Shown here one piece after another: positions 47,864 through 58,780 of a stretch of DNA of 64,000 nucleotides; the first letter of the stretch is position 1; each line of letters begins with the position of its first letter. The position numbers and the translations under genes are program-made. Source of the DNA: Mercurialis annua (lineage: Eukaryota; Streptophyta; Magnoliopsida; Malpighiales; Euphorbiaceae); assembly GCF_937616625.2 (NCBI RefSeq), contig NC_065573.1, positions 12,787,001-12,851,000 of the forward strand, written 5' to 3'. The notes beneath the pieces are model-generated. The model was given only the letters and a program-made list of their open reading frames with translations. It made no database searches and was not told where the DNA came from.

Positions 47864-48776
47864 TTTGGAATCAAGTCCCATTTGAACCCTAATTTTGAGT
47901 TTGACAATCAATTTAAAGAGCCTAATCATGTTTATTAGTGTGTAGGAACATATAAAAACCATCCCGGGTCGAATCGGAGTTTTCTAGTGAGAATCGGAAA
48001 ATCTAATTTCCGACAGGATTCATTAGCATATCGCGCCCGATATGCCTTTGGCATCACGGGCGTGATACATCAATCTCGGGCGTGATTAAAGGAATCACAG
48101 ACGTGATAAGCAAGCAGACCAAAATCCCTTAGGATTTTGACGTTTATCACGGGCGCGATGAATGTGACCGTTGGAGGTCCAACGACTCTTTCTGAGCATC
48201 CCTTACCAAAGGTTGACACTTGGCTTGCAGCCATTGGATACAGAGCATCACGGGCTCGACAGGGACTTTTTCAGAACAAAATTGTACTTTGATCTATAAG
48301 CTTCAAGGGAAGGTTGTTGGGGTTATAAATACCCTTTATCTACCATATTTATTTGGTTAGACACTTTATCAACAACCAAAGGTTACAAGTATTCAATTCT
48401 CTCTTCTAAACATTTATTGTGCATTAATTTGTATTGATTGCTTTTCTTTTCTTTGTTGATTATCAATTATTGATTCATCATTTAGTGTTTGTAGGTTTGT
48501 GATTAGCCTTGCAAAATCACTTTGTGAGTTTGTGTTGAGCTCTAGAAAAACACTTATTGTAATAGCTAGGTGTTAAGCTTAAAACACCCATTAGTGGATT
48601 TATTACAAATCTCAATCTTTGATTGAGTAGTGTAGTAGAATCGGTTTGTGATTCGAACCACTCTAAATTGTTTGTGTTCTTTCTTCTACCTCCCAAACTC
48701 TAAACCAAACACTAATCACCTTTTAAATTTTAAAATACCTTATTCACCCCCTTCTAAGGTACCATTTGAGATTTCA
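47864..48776 (+). repeat. 5' LTR of the Sirevirus-like element
   Basis: Matches the 3' LTR (56,582-56,750) from its start. The U3 region carries palindromes ATCACGGGCGTGAT (48,053-48,066), ATCTCGGGCGTGAT (48,073), ATCACAGACGTGAT (48,094), ATCACGGGCGCGAT (48,146) and half-copies at 48,029 and 48,247. A TATA box (TATAAAT, 48,324-48,330) follows about 65 bp after the last one. The end TTTCA at 48,776 is two bases before the PBS. Confidence 0.88.
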
Positions 48777-48778
48777 AT

Positions 48779-48793
48779 TAGTATCAGAGCAAG
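48779..48793 (+). other. Primer-binding site (initiator-Met tRNA type)
   Basis: TAGTATCAGAGCAAGG differs by one base from the usual TGGTATCAGAGC PBS complementary to initiator methionine tRNA, just after the 5' LTR end. Confidence 0.75.
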
Positions 48794-48834
48794 GTTACTC
48801 ATCTTATTGCTTAATTGCGAGTTCTTCGATCCAA

Positions 48835-50943
48835 ATGGCTACCGAAAACTTCACTCATACTCTTCGTCCTTTCTTTGATGGAACGGATTATCCTAATTAG
48901 AAATTTTGTATGGAAAACTATTTTGATATGTATGGTGTGAACTTATGGCATATGGTTCTTGATGGTTATGTGGCTCCTACTCAAGAGTTGAATGGTGGTT
49001 TTATACCTTGGCCAAGAAAAGAGTGGACCAAGGATCATGTTCTAGCTAATGCTCTCAACCGGAAGGCTATATGTGTGATCTTTTCTTCTTTGTGTAGAGA
49101 AGAGCAAGGAAGGGTTCAACATTGCACAACGGCTCATGATATGTGGACGATTCTTGAGAACTACCATGAAGTAACAGTTCAAGTCAAGAACAAGAAGGTT
49201 GAACTTCTCATTGGAGAATATGAAGGGTTCAAGAACAAGCCAAATGAGACCGTCACTGAAATTACCAATAGACTCTTTGGCATTACCACCAATCTCAAAA
49301 AGCTTGGTAAGCACTATACTCTTGGTGAAATCAATGGAAAAATTCTTCATTCATTGCCTCTCCTTAATTGGCAACCGAAGATAACCGCCATTGAGGAATC
49401 CCATGACATAAGGAATTTGAGAACCGATGAGCTTATCAGAAACTTGCTTCTTCATGAGATGACTTATATGAAAGAAATTCAAGAGTTGAAGAAGTCTCAA
49501 GAAGAGAAAACTAAGGGAATTGCTTTGAAGGCTAAAGCAAATGAAAGTAAGTTTGAAGAGGAGCTCAATGCAAGTGATGAAGAAGATGATGAAGAAATGG
49601 TGCTATTGTCTAAGAAAGTAAGGGAATGGAGGACAAGGAAGAAGTCTCAAGCTCAAAAATATGACCAAAAGGATGAGTCCTTAAACTTCAAGAGATCATC
49701 CAACTCCAAGCAAGAGACTCCCACTCCTTGAAGAGATGTTACTTGCTATGGTTGTGGCAAACCGGATCATACTAGACCGGAATGTCGACAAGGGAAAAGG
49801 AAATCCTTTCAAAAAAATAAGAAGGGATTCATCACCACTTGGGATGATGAAAGTGATTATCAATCCGATGAAGAGTTCCTAGAAGAGGCAAGATCAAATC
49901 TTTGCTTCACGGCTTTAGTTGATGAGTCTCCATCTGAGGTAAGTACTCCACCCTTTATTTCTTGGGATGGCATAGGTATAGAATCTCATGGTAGTACTAG
50001 TGATATTGTTGTTACAAAAAATGTTGCTAGTGTTCCTAATGTTGTCAATATTGAAGATGTTTTGGTTGATGATTCTTTGGTTTATGAGATTGATGATGAA
50101 TGCCATGACATGATAAATGAGTTAACCAACAAATGTAGTGACTATCATGCCAAAATGAAGCTTTTCAAAAAGGAAGCCTTTAAGTCTAACAATAAGATGC
50201 TCAATTTGAAGAAAGAAATTCAAGACTTAAAGTCCTCTTTAAAATCTATCCCTAAGCAAGATGTCAATGTCTTGCTTAAGGAAAATGAAACACTAAAGAG
50301 TGAAATTCTTTCTCTAAATAGCTCTATCTCAAGATTTCACAAAGGGAAGGAATCTTTGGACAATCTTCTTAATTCCCAAAGAAACCCAACCATAAAATTT
50401 TGGCTTGGCTATAGTCACAATTCCTCTTCCTAAAGTGTGACTACTTTTGTGAAAGCTTCTTCACCTTAAACTTCGTCAATAAAAGTTCCTCCTTCTTTGG
50501 TCAAACCAAAAGAGGTGAAGAAGAGGTATGCTCAAGCTCCAAAGGCTAAGCCATTTGTGGCTCCTAAGCCTAAGAGCAAAGTGGGTACAAGACCCCTTAG
50601 ACATATCCATGCTTCTCAATATAGTCACAAATGGGAGAAGAGAAGTATGAAAAAGAATCATGTTCATTCATATCCTTATGCCCATTCTCATAACAATGCT
50701 CATGCATACACTTATAATCACTCTTGTGCACATTGCTATGCTCACACATGTGAGGCTCCTAGAGCCAAAACTTGTCCATCTTATGCTCACATGTCCCCTA
50801 GACTTTAATGTGTTTATTGCATGAGATATGGTCATAAGAATGTTGATTGCTATGTTAGAAAGGTCCAATTGAGGTTAATTCCTTTGGACTATTCTAGTGC
50901 TAACTTCCAAGGACCCAATGTGATTTGGGTACCTAAAGTTTGA
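48835..50943 (+). pseudogene. Sirevirus-like gag with two zinc knuckles, in-frame stops
   Basis: One continuous frame from ATG 48,835. It is interrupted by stops at 48,898 (TAG), 49,729 (TGA), 50,431 (TAA), 50,467 (TAA), 50,806 (TAA) and 50,941 (TGA) but without frameshift. The N-terminal part is the UBN2/gag region (W..W..DG...P; then LLIGEYEGFKNKPNETV). Zinc knuckles: CYGCGKPDHTRPEC near 49,745 and CVYCMRYGHKNVDC near 50,810 (both C-x2-C-x4-H-x4-C). Between them is a coiled-coil-rich stretch (50,100-50,350) and a His-rich tract. The protein would package the element RNA into virus-like particles. Confidence 0.88.
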
Positions 50944-53900
50944 GTTTGTTTGTTCTAGGTGCCAAAGGAAACCGTGGTGAATAAAACCAAATGGTATGTC
51001 GATAGCGGTTCTTCTAGGCACATGACCGGGCACATCTCCAACTTCATCCAATTGGAGCATAAAAAGTTGGGAAATTACACCTTCGGTGATGATGCCAAAG
51101 GTCAAGTTGTGGGGATTGGCAAGATAGGTAAATCATCTTCTCCTTCTATAGAAAATGTGTGGCTTGTTAATGGTCTAAAATATAACCTTTTGAGTGTAAG
51201 TCAATTGTGTGATAAGGGCTATAATGTCAACTTCGATTCCAAGGCTTGCTATGTTATCCAACCAATGGATAACACGGTTATCTTCAAAGGAAATCAAAGG
51301 CAAAACACTTACATAATTGACGTGGATACGCTTGAAAACCGAGATGGCAAGTGTTTACTATCACTTAGCGATGAATCTTAGTTGTGGCACCGTAGACTTG
51401 GTCATGCTAGCTTAGACCTCTTAAATGAGGTTAGCAAGGATGAACTTGTCAAAGGTTTTCCCAAGCTAAATTTTTCAAAAGACAAAGTGTGTGGACCTTG
51501 TCAAATGGGAAAACAACACAAGTCTTCTTTTAAAGCTAAAAATGTTATTTCTACCACTAGACCATTATAATTGCTTCACATGGACTTGTGTGGACCTATG
51601 AGAGTTGCTAGTTTGCGTGGCATGCATTATGCATTTGTGATAGTTGATGACTACTTTAGATTCACTTGGGTTATATTCTTGGCTCATAAGAATGAAGCTT
51701 TTAACGATTTTAAAAGTCTTGCAAAGCGTCTTCAAAAAGAAAAAGATTTACCTATTTCAAGTATTCAAAGTGATCATGGAATCGAATTTCAAAATGAATC
51801 TTTTAAATCTTTTTGTGAAGAAAATGGTATTTTTCATCTCTTAGAGCGCCTCAACAAAATGGGGTTGTTGAAAGGAAAAACCGCACTTTGGTTGAAATGG
51901 CTCGATCTATGCTTAATTAGTATGATTTACCTCATTATTTGTGGGCCGAAGCAATTAACACCACTTGCTATGTTTCAAACTGTATTTTTAAAAGACCAAT
52001 TTTAAACAAAACTTCTTATGAGCTTTGGGTAGGAAGAAAACCCAAGATATCATACTTTAGAGTATTTGGATGCAAGTGCTTCATATTGAACACCAAGGAT
52101 GACCTTGGATAATTTGACTCCAAAACAGATGAAGGTGCATTTTTGGGCTATGCCTCTAATAGCAAGTCTTTTAGAGTCTTTAACAAGCGTACCTTAAAGT
52201 TGAGGAGTCTATGCATGTGGTATTTGATGAGTCCTCCAAGGATTTCCGGAAAAGGACTCGTTTGTTCATGACTTTTTAGGTTCTTTTGAGGATCTCTCTT
52301 TGGTTAAAAGTCAAGAAGCTCCTACAAGTCTAGTGGAGATACCTCAAACACCTCAAGAGGAGACCAAGGTGGAATCCGAATCTCCTCCTTCGGATCAACC
52401 CATCCATGATCTACCTAAGGATTGGGCTTTTAACAAAGGTCATCCTCAAGAGTATATCATTGGTGAGACCTCAAGGGGAGTAAGTACTCGCTCTTAACTC
52501 CGTACTTTTGCAAATGTTGCATTCCTATCTCGAGCCCACCAAAGTTAGTGAAGCTCTAGTTGATGAACATTGGGTGATTGCTATGCAAGATGAACTCAAT
52601 GAATTCACAAGGAATAAAGTTTGGGAGTTAGTCCCTCCTCCTAATGGTCATACCATTATTGGAACAAAATGGGTATATCGGAATAAGTTGGATGAAAGCG
52701 GAGCGATAACTCGGAACAAAGCCTTATTGGTTGCTCAAGGCTATAACCAAGAGGAAGGCATTGATTATGAGGAGACATTTGCTCCGGTTGCAAGATTAGA
52801 AGCAATTCACATGTTGTTAGCATATGCATCATGCATGAATTTTAAACTTTTTCAAGGATGTCAAAACTGCCTTTTTAAATGGTTTTATTGAGGAGGAAGT
52901 TTATGTTAAACAACCTCCCGGCTTTGAAGATTTTCGGGATCCACAATATGTTTTCAAACTCAACAACGCATTGTATGGTTTAAAGCAAGCTCCTAGAGCT
53001 TGGTATGATAGATTGAGTAATTTTTTTGCTTTCAAATGGTTTTTCCAAAGGCAAGGTTGATACAACCCTTTTTACAAAAACTCATAAGCATGACATCCTT
53101 TTTGTTAAAATTTATGTTGATGATATCATATTCAGTGCTACTAATGAGTCTCTTCGTGGAGATTTTTCTATGTGTATGACTAGGGAATTTGAGATGAGTC
53201 TTATGGGGGAGCTCAAGTTCTTCCTTGGACTTCAAATCAAACAAAATGCGGATGGCATCTTCATCAATCAATCCAAGTACACCAAGGAAAAGCTCAAGAA
53301 ATTTGTTATGGAGACCTCATCAAGTAGCAAGACACCTATGAGTACCACAATAAAATTGGACAAAGATGAATCGGGTAAATGCATTGATATTACAATGTAT
53401 AGAGGTATGATCGGTTCACTCCTATATATTACCGCTAGTAGACCCGATATTATGTTTAGTGTATGCTTATGAGCTCGTTTTCACCATTTGCATGCCGTTA
53501 AGCGTATTTTCAAGTATTTGCATGGCACTTTGAACCTAGGAATTTGGTACCCTAGAAATGTGGACCCTACGTTGCTTGGCTACTTCGATGCCGACTATGC
53601 GGGTTGTCTTGTAGACCGTAAAAGTACCTCCGGGACTTACCAATTTTTGGGTCATAGTTTGATATTATGGAGTAGCAAGAAACAAGTATCCGTGGCTTTG
53701 TCAACCGGAAGCCGAATATGTAGGGGCCGATTGTTGTTGTGCTCAAATTCTTTGGATTATGCAACAATTTTTGGATTATGGTGTTACACTTAGTCACATT
53801 CCCATCAAATGTGACAACACTAGTGCAATTAACCTATCCAAGAATCCTATTCAACACTCTAGGAGTAAACACATAGATATCTGTCATCATTTTATACGTG

Positions 53901-54045
53901 ATCATGTACAAAAGGGAGACGTTGTAGTCAATTCATCGATACAACTAACCAATTTGCGGATATTTTTACCAAGCCTCTTAATGAAGAACGTATGAATTTT
54001 ATCATTCGAGAGCTTGGTATGCTTGATGGGAGCACTTTGAATTGA
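50944..54045 (+). pseudogene. Sirevirus-like pol: protease, integrase, reverse transcriptase, RNase H
   Basis: Follows gag in the same frame. The aspartic protease site DSGSS is near 51,000. The GAG-pre-integrase (WHRRLGHAS, C-x2-C) is at 51,382-51,560. The integrase core starts at LHMDLCGP near 51,575, with the second Asp in SDHGIEF near 51,770. A frameshift lies near 51,840. The RT region starts near 52,560 (MQDELNEFTRNKVWELVPP), with the catalytic YVDD near 53,112 and a shift around 52,850-53,020. RNase H (ADYAGCLVDRKSTSGT) is near 53,590. The frame ends at TGA 54,043. Many stops and at least four frameshifts mean it is inactive. Confidence 0.9.
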
Positions 54046-54242
54046 TTTGCATGATTGGATCTTATTTGATTTGTGCCTTTACTTGTTTTTTTATTGATTT
54101 CATTGTTTGGACCAATATGTATGTGTATCCCATTTTATGATATTCATACAATTTTGGTGTTTGTTGCTCATTAATTATCCATATGTGTTGGAATCAAGGC
54201 TTGGCATTGTGAAAATTGCATTTTTTTGCATAAATGGCATGT

Positions 54243-54597
54243 ATCACGACCGTGATGTATGAATCACGACCGAGATATTCAAACAGAAAGCAAGAATCTT
54301 GCCACTGCTTGAATCTCGGGCGTGATCCATAGATCACGGGCGAGATATTTAAACAGCAAGCGAATAATTTTGCCACTGCTTGAATCTCGGGCGTAATCAT
54401 TGTATCGTGGGCGAGATAGAGGCAGCTTTTGAAAATAACGTCTATTCTCCTCTATCACGGGCACGCTACATGGATCACGGGCACGATACACGTCTGTTTT
54501 CAAAAAATTTGACCGTTTTGACACTTTTCAAAACGGCTAGATTTTTAAAAACTAGCTGTTTATGACCGTTTTAATGGTTTTAAAGGCCTATAAAAAG
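54243..54597 (+). promoter_or_regulatory. Internal promoter-like module ahead of the env-like ORF
   Basis: Four tandem units of about 70 bp each carry two 14-bp near-palindromes about 20 bp apart: ATCACGACCGTGAT (54,243), ATCACGACCGAGAT (54,263), ATCTCGGGCGTGAT (54,313), ATCACGGGCGAGAT (54,333), ATCTCGGGCGTAAT, ATCGTGGGCGAGAT, ATCACGGGCACGCT and ATCACGGGCACGAT (to 54,486). A TATA box, CTATAAAAAG, is at 54,588-54,597, about 140 bp before the env-like start codon. The same palindromes stand before the TATA box of the LTR. Promoter function is an inference. Confidence 0.6.
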
Positions 54598-54735
54598 CCA
54601 TTTTGAGAGCCATTTTCATTTACAAACTCTCTCTCAATGTTCTACAATTTTCTTAAGCAAAAATTCTCCTTTTGAATCCCTCAATTTCAATTTTTTCGTG
54701 CATTTTCATCCTTCATCTCATTCACTCATATCATC

Positions 54736-56049
54736 ATGGCTTTCAAGAAGGCTCCACCGTCCAAAGGCAAGCGTCCTTTAAGGCAAAGTTCTTCCACAAC
54801 TCAACTTTCAACCTTAGATATGGAAGAAATTGCTTCTCGGCGTGGTAATGTGGAAAATGCCGAGGTGGAAGGCACTCGATTTCCTGATCTCTCCAACATG
54901 ACTTTTGATGGACTTGCGGTTCAAGTCTATGCCTACATTGATGTTTTGGGTTGGCGAAAGTTTTTGTGTGGCAACCGTGAAGAAATTATTGAGGATTTAA
55001 TGAAAGAGGTACTTTCCACTCTTTACATTATTATAAGTGAGAATCATCGATCCGGTTTCTATGGGGTTACCTTTCAAGTTGAAAGAAAAATATATAAGTT
55101 AATCCCCAAGGAAATCGATGATTGCTTTGTCTTTGAAGAAGGGTTTGCTACCAACTATCTTCGGGTTGAGGAATTTCGCATTAATGAGTTTTGGGCGGAG
55201 ATTAGTGCGGATGTGAAGCATGAACCAAGAACCGCTATTGCCAAGTCAATCTCCTCCCTTCCGCTATTTGTTTTTCATCGAATAGTGTTTATTCTATTAA
55301 CGGACGGCATGAGGGAAACAAAAAGATTCCAATAAAGGATCTTTTCTTTTTATGGTGTGCGGTTAAAGGCGAAAAGCTTTCTTGTGCTCGCTATTCTATG
55401 GAGCATCTTGTCCCCCTTGGCAAGAATAAAGGGACTCTTTGGGTTGGCTCTTTTATCATCGAAATGGTCAAGAAGGCAAAGGCCTATACTCCTGCTCTTC
55501 GCCAAGGACATGGCGTGCTTATTGGTTGGAACAAATCGCTTTTCGATCTTGACTACTTTGTCAATCGTGAATGCTTTTCAAGTGGCGGGAGAACACTATG
55601 TGTATTTGTTTGGGGAGAAGTGGATCCAACAAGAGGTTCATAGGCTTGCTAGGAAGAGGCAAAGGCAACTACAAGAACAGGCTCCTCCGGAAGTGTTTGA
55701 ATCTCAAGTTGAAGAAGAAGCGTTTGGAGCTTTTCAATAACCGGAAGTTCCGGCACCGATGATGGATCCGACTTGGCTTCCACCTCCCGGTTCTAGCACC
55801 AATCACATGCTCTCACTCATTTATAGTCAAAATGAGCGGATGTTTGGACGCATGAACTTGTTGGAAACGAATGTGGATTCTCGTTTCAACAACTTGGAGG
55901 ATCGCTTTGGAAGGATGGAAACAGAGTTTGGTAGCTTACGGCCCGATTTTGGCAACTTGTGGAACCGCTTTGATGCCCAATTCCCGCCTTCTCCGGTTCA
56001 TACTCCGGTGCTTGAGGAAGATTTTGATTGTATTGATGAAGAGGATTGA
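54736..56049 (+). pseudogene. Env-like / putative plant transposon protein ORF of the Sirevirus-like element
   Basis: Starts at ATG 54,736 and reads 199 codons before the frame is lost (shift near 55,280). It continues in other frames (55,398-55,570; 55,357-55,740) and ends at 56,049. The N-terminal region is basic (KKAPPSKGKRPLRQ). The middle resembles the 'putative plant transposon protein' domain found in extra ORFs of retroelements. The C-terminal part (55,810-55,960) is a heptad-like coiled coil (NLEDRFGRMETEFGSL). No convincing signal peptide or membrane segment was seen, so 'env-like' refers to its position only. Two frameshifts make it non-functional. Confidence 0.6.
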
Positions 56050-56565
56050 TCATTTGCATTTCATCCCTTTCATGCATTTTCTTTCATATGTTTTATGCTT
56101 TATGTTTTTTGTTTTGCATTTTTCACTTTGTCAAAAATGCCTTGTACATCCTACCTAGTTGTGGATTACATGCCTTTATATGTTTATTTTTTATGCAAGC
56201 CTTGTATTGTCCCTAAATTTTTAATATAAGTGTTGTTCTATTAATCTTGTTTATCTATGGTTTATTGTTTATGCTCTTATCGCTTCAATATTTCTACTTC
56301 GTTTTGTTTCCGTTTTTATTCTCTTTGATAATGCCTTTAACTCCTTTTGATCATGACAAAGGCGGAGAGATATTTGCTTTCTAAATGTTTTTTATATACA
56401 TCTCTCATAAGTGCAAATTTTTACTAAAATGCCTAAGTTTTTAAAATCATATTTACTTTATACTTGCCTTAATTTATTTAAATTTCTTGTGCATAAAGGA
56501 AGGGGAGCCAAAATCCATTTGAACTCCCACTAACTTAGCCATTTCCGTAAATTGATTTTTCAAAA

Positions 56566-56580
56566 TCAAAAAGGGGGATA
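56566..56580 (+). other. Polypurine tract before the 3' LTR
   Basis: AAAAAGGGGGATA immediately before the 3' LTR start at 56,582. A second degenerate copy (ATGACAAAGGCGGAGAGA, about 56,352-56,370) lies 200 bp upstream, the multiple-PPT habit of Sireviruses. Confidence 0.75.
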
Positions 56581-56581
56581 T

Positions 56582-56750
56582 TGTTGAACCAAATAACATT
56601 TGAACCCTAATTTTGAGTTTGACAATCAATTTAAATCATGTTTATTAGTGTGTAGGAACATATAAAAACCATCCTGAGTCGAATCAGAGCTTTCTAGCGA
56701 GAATCGAAAAATCTAATTTTCGACAGGATACAGTAGCATATCGCGCCCGA
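56582..56750 (+). repeat. Truncated 3' LTR of the Sirevirus-like element
   Basis: The first 169 bp match the 5' LTR start (TGTTGAACC..., then 'tttgaaccctaattttgag'). The match stops after TCGCGCCCGA at 56,750. The rest is replaced by the chromovirus LTR. Confidence 0.88.
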
Positions 56751-58765
56751 CAAGGATAAAAGTTTGTTACTTCAAAAGTTCTTTTCACCTAAGAGAGAAA
56801 ACTGTGAGGGATCAGTATATGGGAATATACTGAGTGAGTTCATATAATTTACTAATAAGTATTTATAATAAAAACATAAACAATATCATAAGCATTTCAA
56901 TCTCATGTAACCGAGTAACGGATCCGATTAAAACCCTAATCCTCGAACATGCCAAGAATATTTAATCAAATCAATCATTCAATCTAATGGCTCTGTCCCG
57001 GGATAGTTCAATCGCTGCCAATCTCTTATTCCCAAGTTGTGGGTTCCGAGACAGTTCACCGAGTTCAACCCACTAGATACGGGTCCCAAGATAGTTCGAC
57101 CGAGTTCAACCTCGTATCTAACATTCCTATGTCCAACTTTCATATTCGTTTCCATAATTGCATTCACAGATGTTATCAAACAAAACTGGTGATCACGCAG
57201 TCCTGTTACTGCCCAATAGGAAAGCACGTTCCATCGGATCTATACTGGTTTCAAATCAAAGTATTTGCATTTCATGTAAAACATTTGCGAGCTAAACATG
57301 TACTTCGAAAGTAAAGCAATATAAAACATTTGCTTTATAAACAATGCTCTTTTAAATACTTTAAAAGTAAATATATATAAACTCACAGAAACCGCTATCC
57401 AAAAACACCACGTCGATTAAAACCGTCAAGCTTCACGAGCTTCTTGTCCAGTAGCTGGTTGCCTTACCGGATCTAGGAAGCAAATAAACACAAATCGAGT
57501 AAGAATCTAACTCTAGAGACATTCTAGACTCGAGACACAACCATAAGTCGTCGAGTTCTAATCACGTCTAGCTCGACTAACTTCCGTTTTACTTATCGTT
57601 CTTCGTTGTCGCCTCAACACGGCATTAGGTTTACAATATAAACTATAAGTCTAAACGTTTAACTCCGTATATCAAAACCCTAGTCATATTTCTTATGTTT
57701 TGAGCATAAATTTTACGTTTTCGGAGTCCGTAAGCCAAAACCAAGCTGAAACACTTCGCGTCGGGTCTCGGGATGCCTTTCCTACTTCAAGATAGGCTTG
57801 GCACGTCGTGTTAGGCCCTACTTACGTCGTGAGGGCCTTCCTTACATCGTGAGGCTTTCCCTCACATTATGAGGCATGCCCTCACCTTGTGAGGAACTGC
57901 CCTCACGTCGTGAGGCACAAGCCTCACGTCGAGAGACACCCCCCTCATGTCGTAAGGAGTATCCTCACATTGTGAGGACATGAAATCCTGACTCCAATTC
58001 TCTCCCGACGTGTTTTCAACTCAAAATTGACCTAATTTTACATACCCATAGACCCTACAACGCTTAAAAATATCCATAGCACGTAATCTAAGTTTAAAAC
58101 ATTAAAATCGAATCTAAAATTGTTAAAAAGACAAAACCGCTCGAAACCTTAAACTTTAAATCAATACTCCATCAAAATCACTCAACCAAACACCAAAACG
58201 ACGAGCTTACCTTGATTACCCGCTTAATTCCGTTCAATTCGAGCTATAGAACGTCAAAAACGGTCGAGAAACGAAGATCGTACATGATGAACGATGGTGG
58301 CGACGAAATGAAGGAAAGAAAAGGATTTTTGAGTTCTGGAAGATTCATTTCAATGATCCATGATCTTATATATAAGTAGTTAAAGTGCAGTTCGGCTAAA
58401 GCAGCTTAAACTCGTACTTTAACTCAAATCCTTAATTAACGTCCGCGTCCAAATTTAAACAATCTTTGAATTACAAAACATTTTACCAATAAATTCTTAA
58501 AATTATTTTACGGACGATGGCGTAAAAATAATTAACTTGGGAGTTATACTTTATTTTATATTACGTTTCTTAGCTTTTCCTTACTCCTGCTAATACCCGT
58601 TACAACGAATAATAACTACCAATGAAAATTATTATTCTGCGATCAACTTAAAAATCTTATTCCGATACTATTTCACATAGCGATTCTTATTTTCGACCTA
58701 CTTGACCTAAATTTCATAATTTAGGACACGTGGCACAATCTAATTACTTTTTATGGGATATTACA
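56751..58765 (-). repeat. Truncated 3' LTR of the chromovirus with palindrome array
   Basis: On the minus strand it starts TGTAATATCCC at 58,765. A TATA box (CTTATATATAAG, 58,365-58,376) is about 390 bp in. The expected last ~450 bp (ending GGGTCGTGATA, seen in the 5' LTR at 63,709 and in the solo LTR at 36,351) are absent; it meets the Sirevirus-like LTR directly at 56,750/56,751. Confidence 0.88.
57799..57977. repeat. CCTCACG-T-CGTGAGG palindrome array, 20-21 bp period
   Basis: Seven 15-bp units in register: CCTTACATCGTGAGG (57,840), CCTCACATTATGAGG (57,860), CCTCACCTTGTGAGG (57,880), CCTCACGTCGTGAGG (57,901), CCTCACGTCGAGAGA (57,922), CCTCATGTCGTAAGG (57,943), CCTCACATTGTGAGG (57,963). 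Two diverged copies precede them (TTGGCACGTCGTGTT at about 57,799 and one near 57,822). The array lies about 390-535 bp downstream of the LTR TATA box. Confidence 0.93.
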
Positions 58766-58780
58766 TTCACCTCTCCTTAC
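58766..58780 (-). other. Polypurine tract of the chromovirus
   Basis: The minus strand reads AAGGAGAGGTGAA directly before the LTR start TGTAATATCC. Confidence 0.7.

Larger units (their letters stand above)
47864..56750 (+). mobile_element. Copia element of the Sirevirus type, decayed, with env-like ORF
   Basis: Order on the plus strand: 5' LTR (47,864-48,776), PBS, gag, protease, integrase, RT and RNase H (48,835-54,045), a spacer with palindromes and a TATA box, an env-like ORF (54,736-56,049), PPTs, and a 3' LTR cut off at 56,750. The pol order INT before RT is the Copia order. The long gag, the extra ORF after pol, and the two PPT-like GGGGGA motifs (56,355-56,370 degenerate; 56,569-56,580) are Sirevirus traits. 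Every gene is broken, mostly by in-frame stops. Confidence 0.9.

Noticed and set aside
57799..57977. CRISPR-like array (short palindromic repeats with regular spacing)
   Set aside because: The genome is a plant nuclear genome, the 'spacers' are only 5-6 bp, and the array lies inside an LTR; there are no cas genes.
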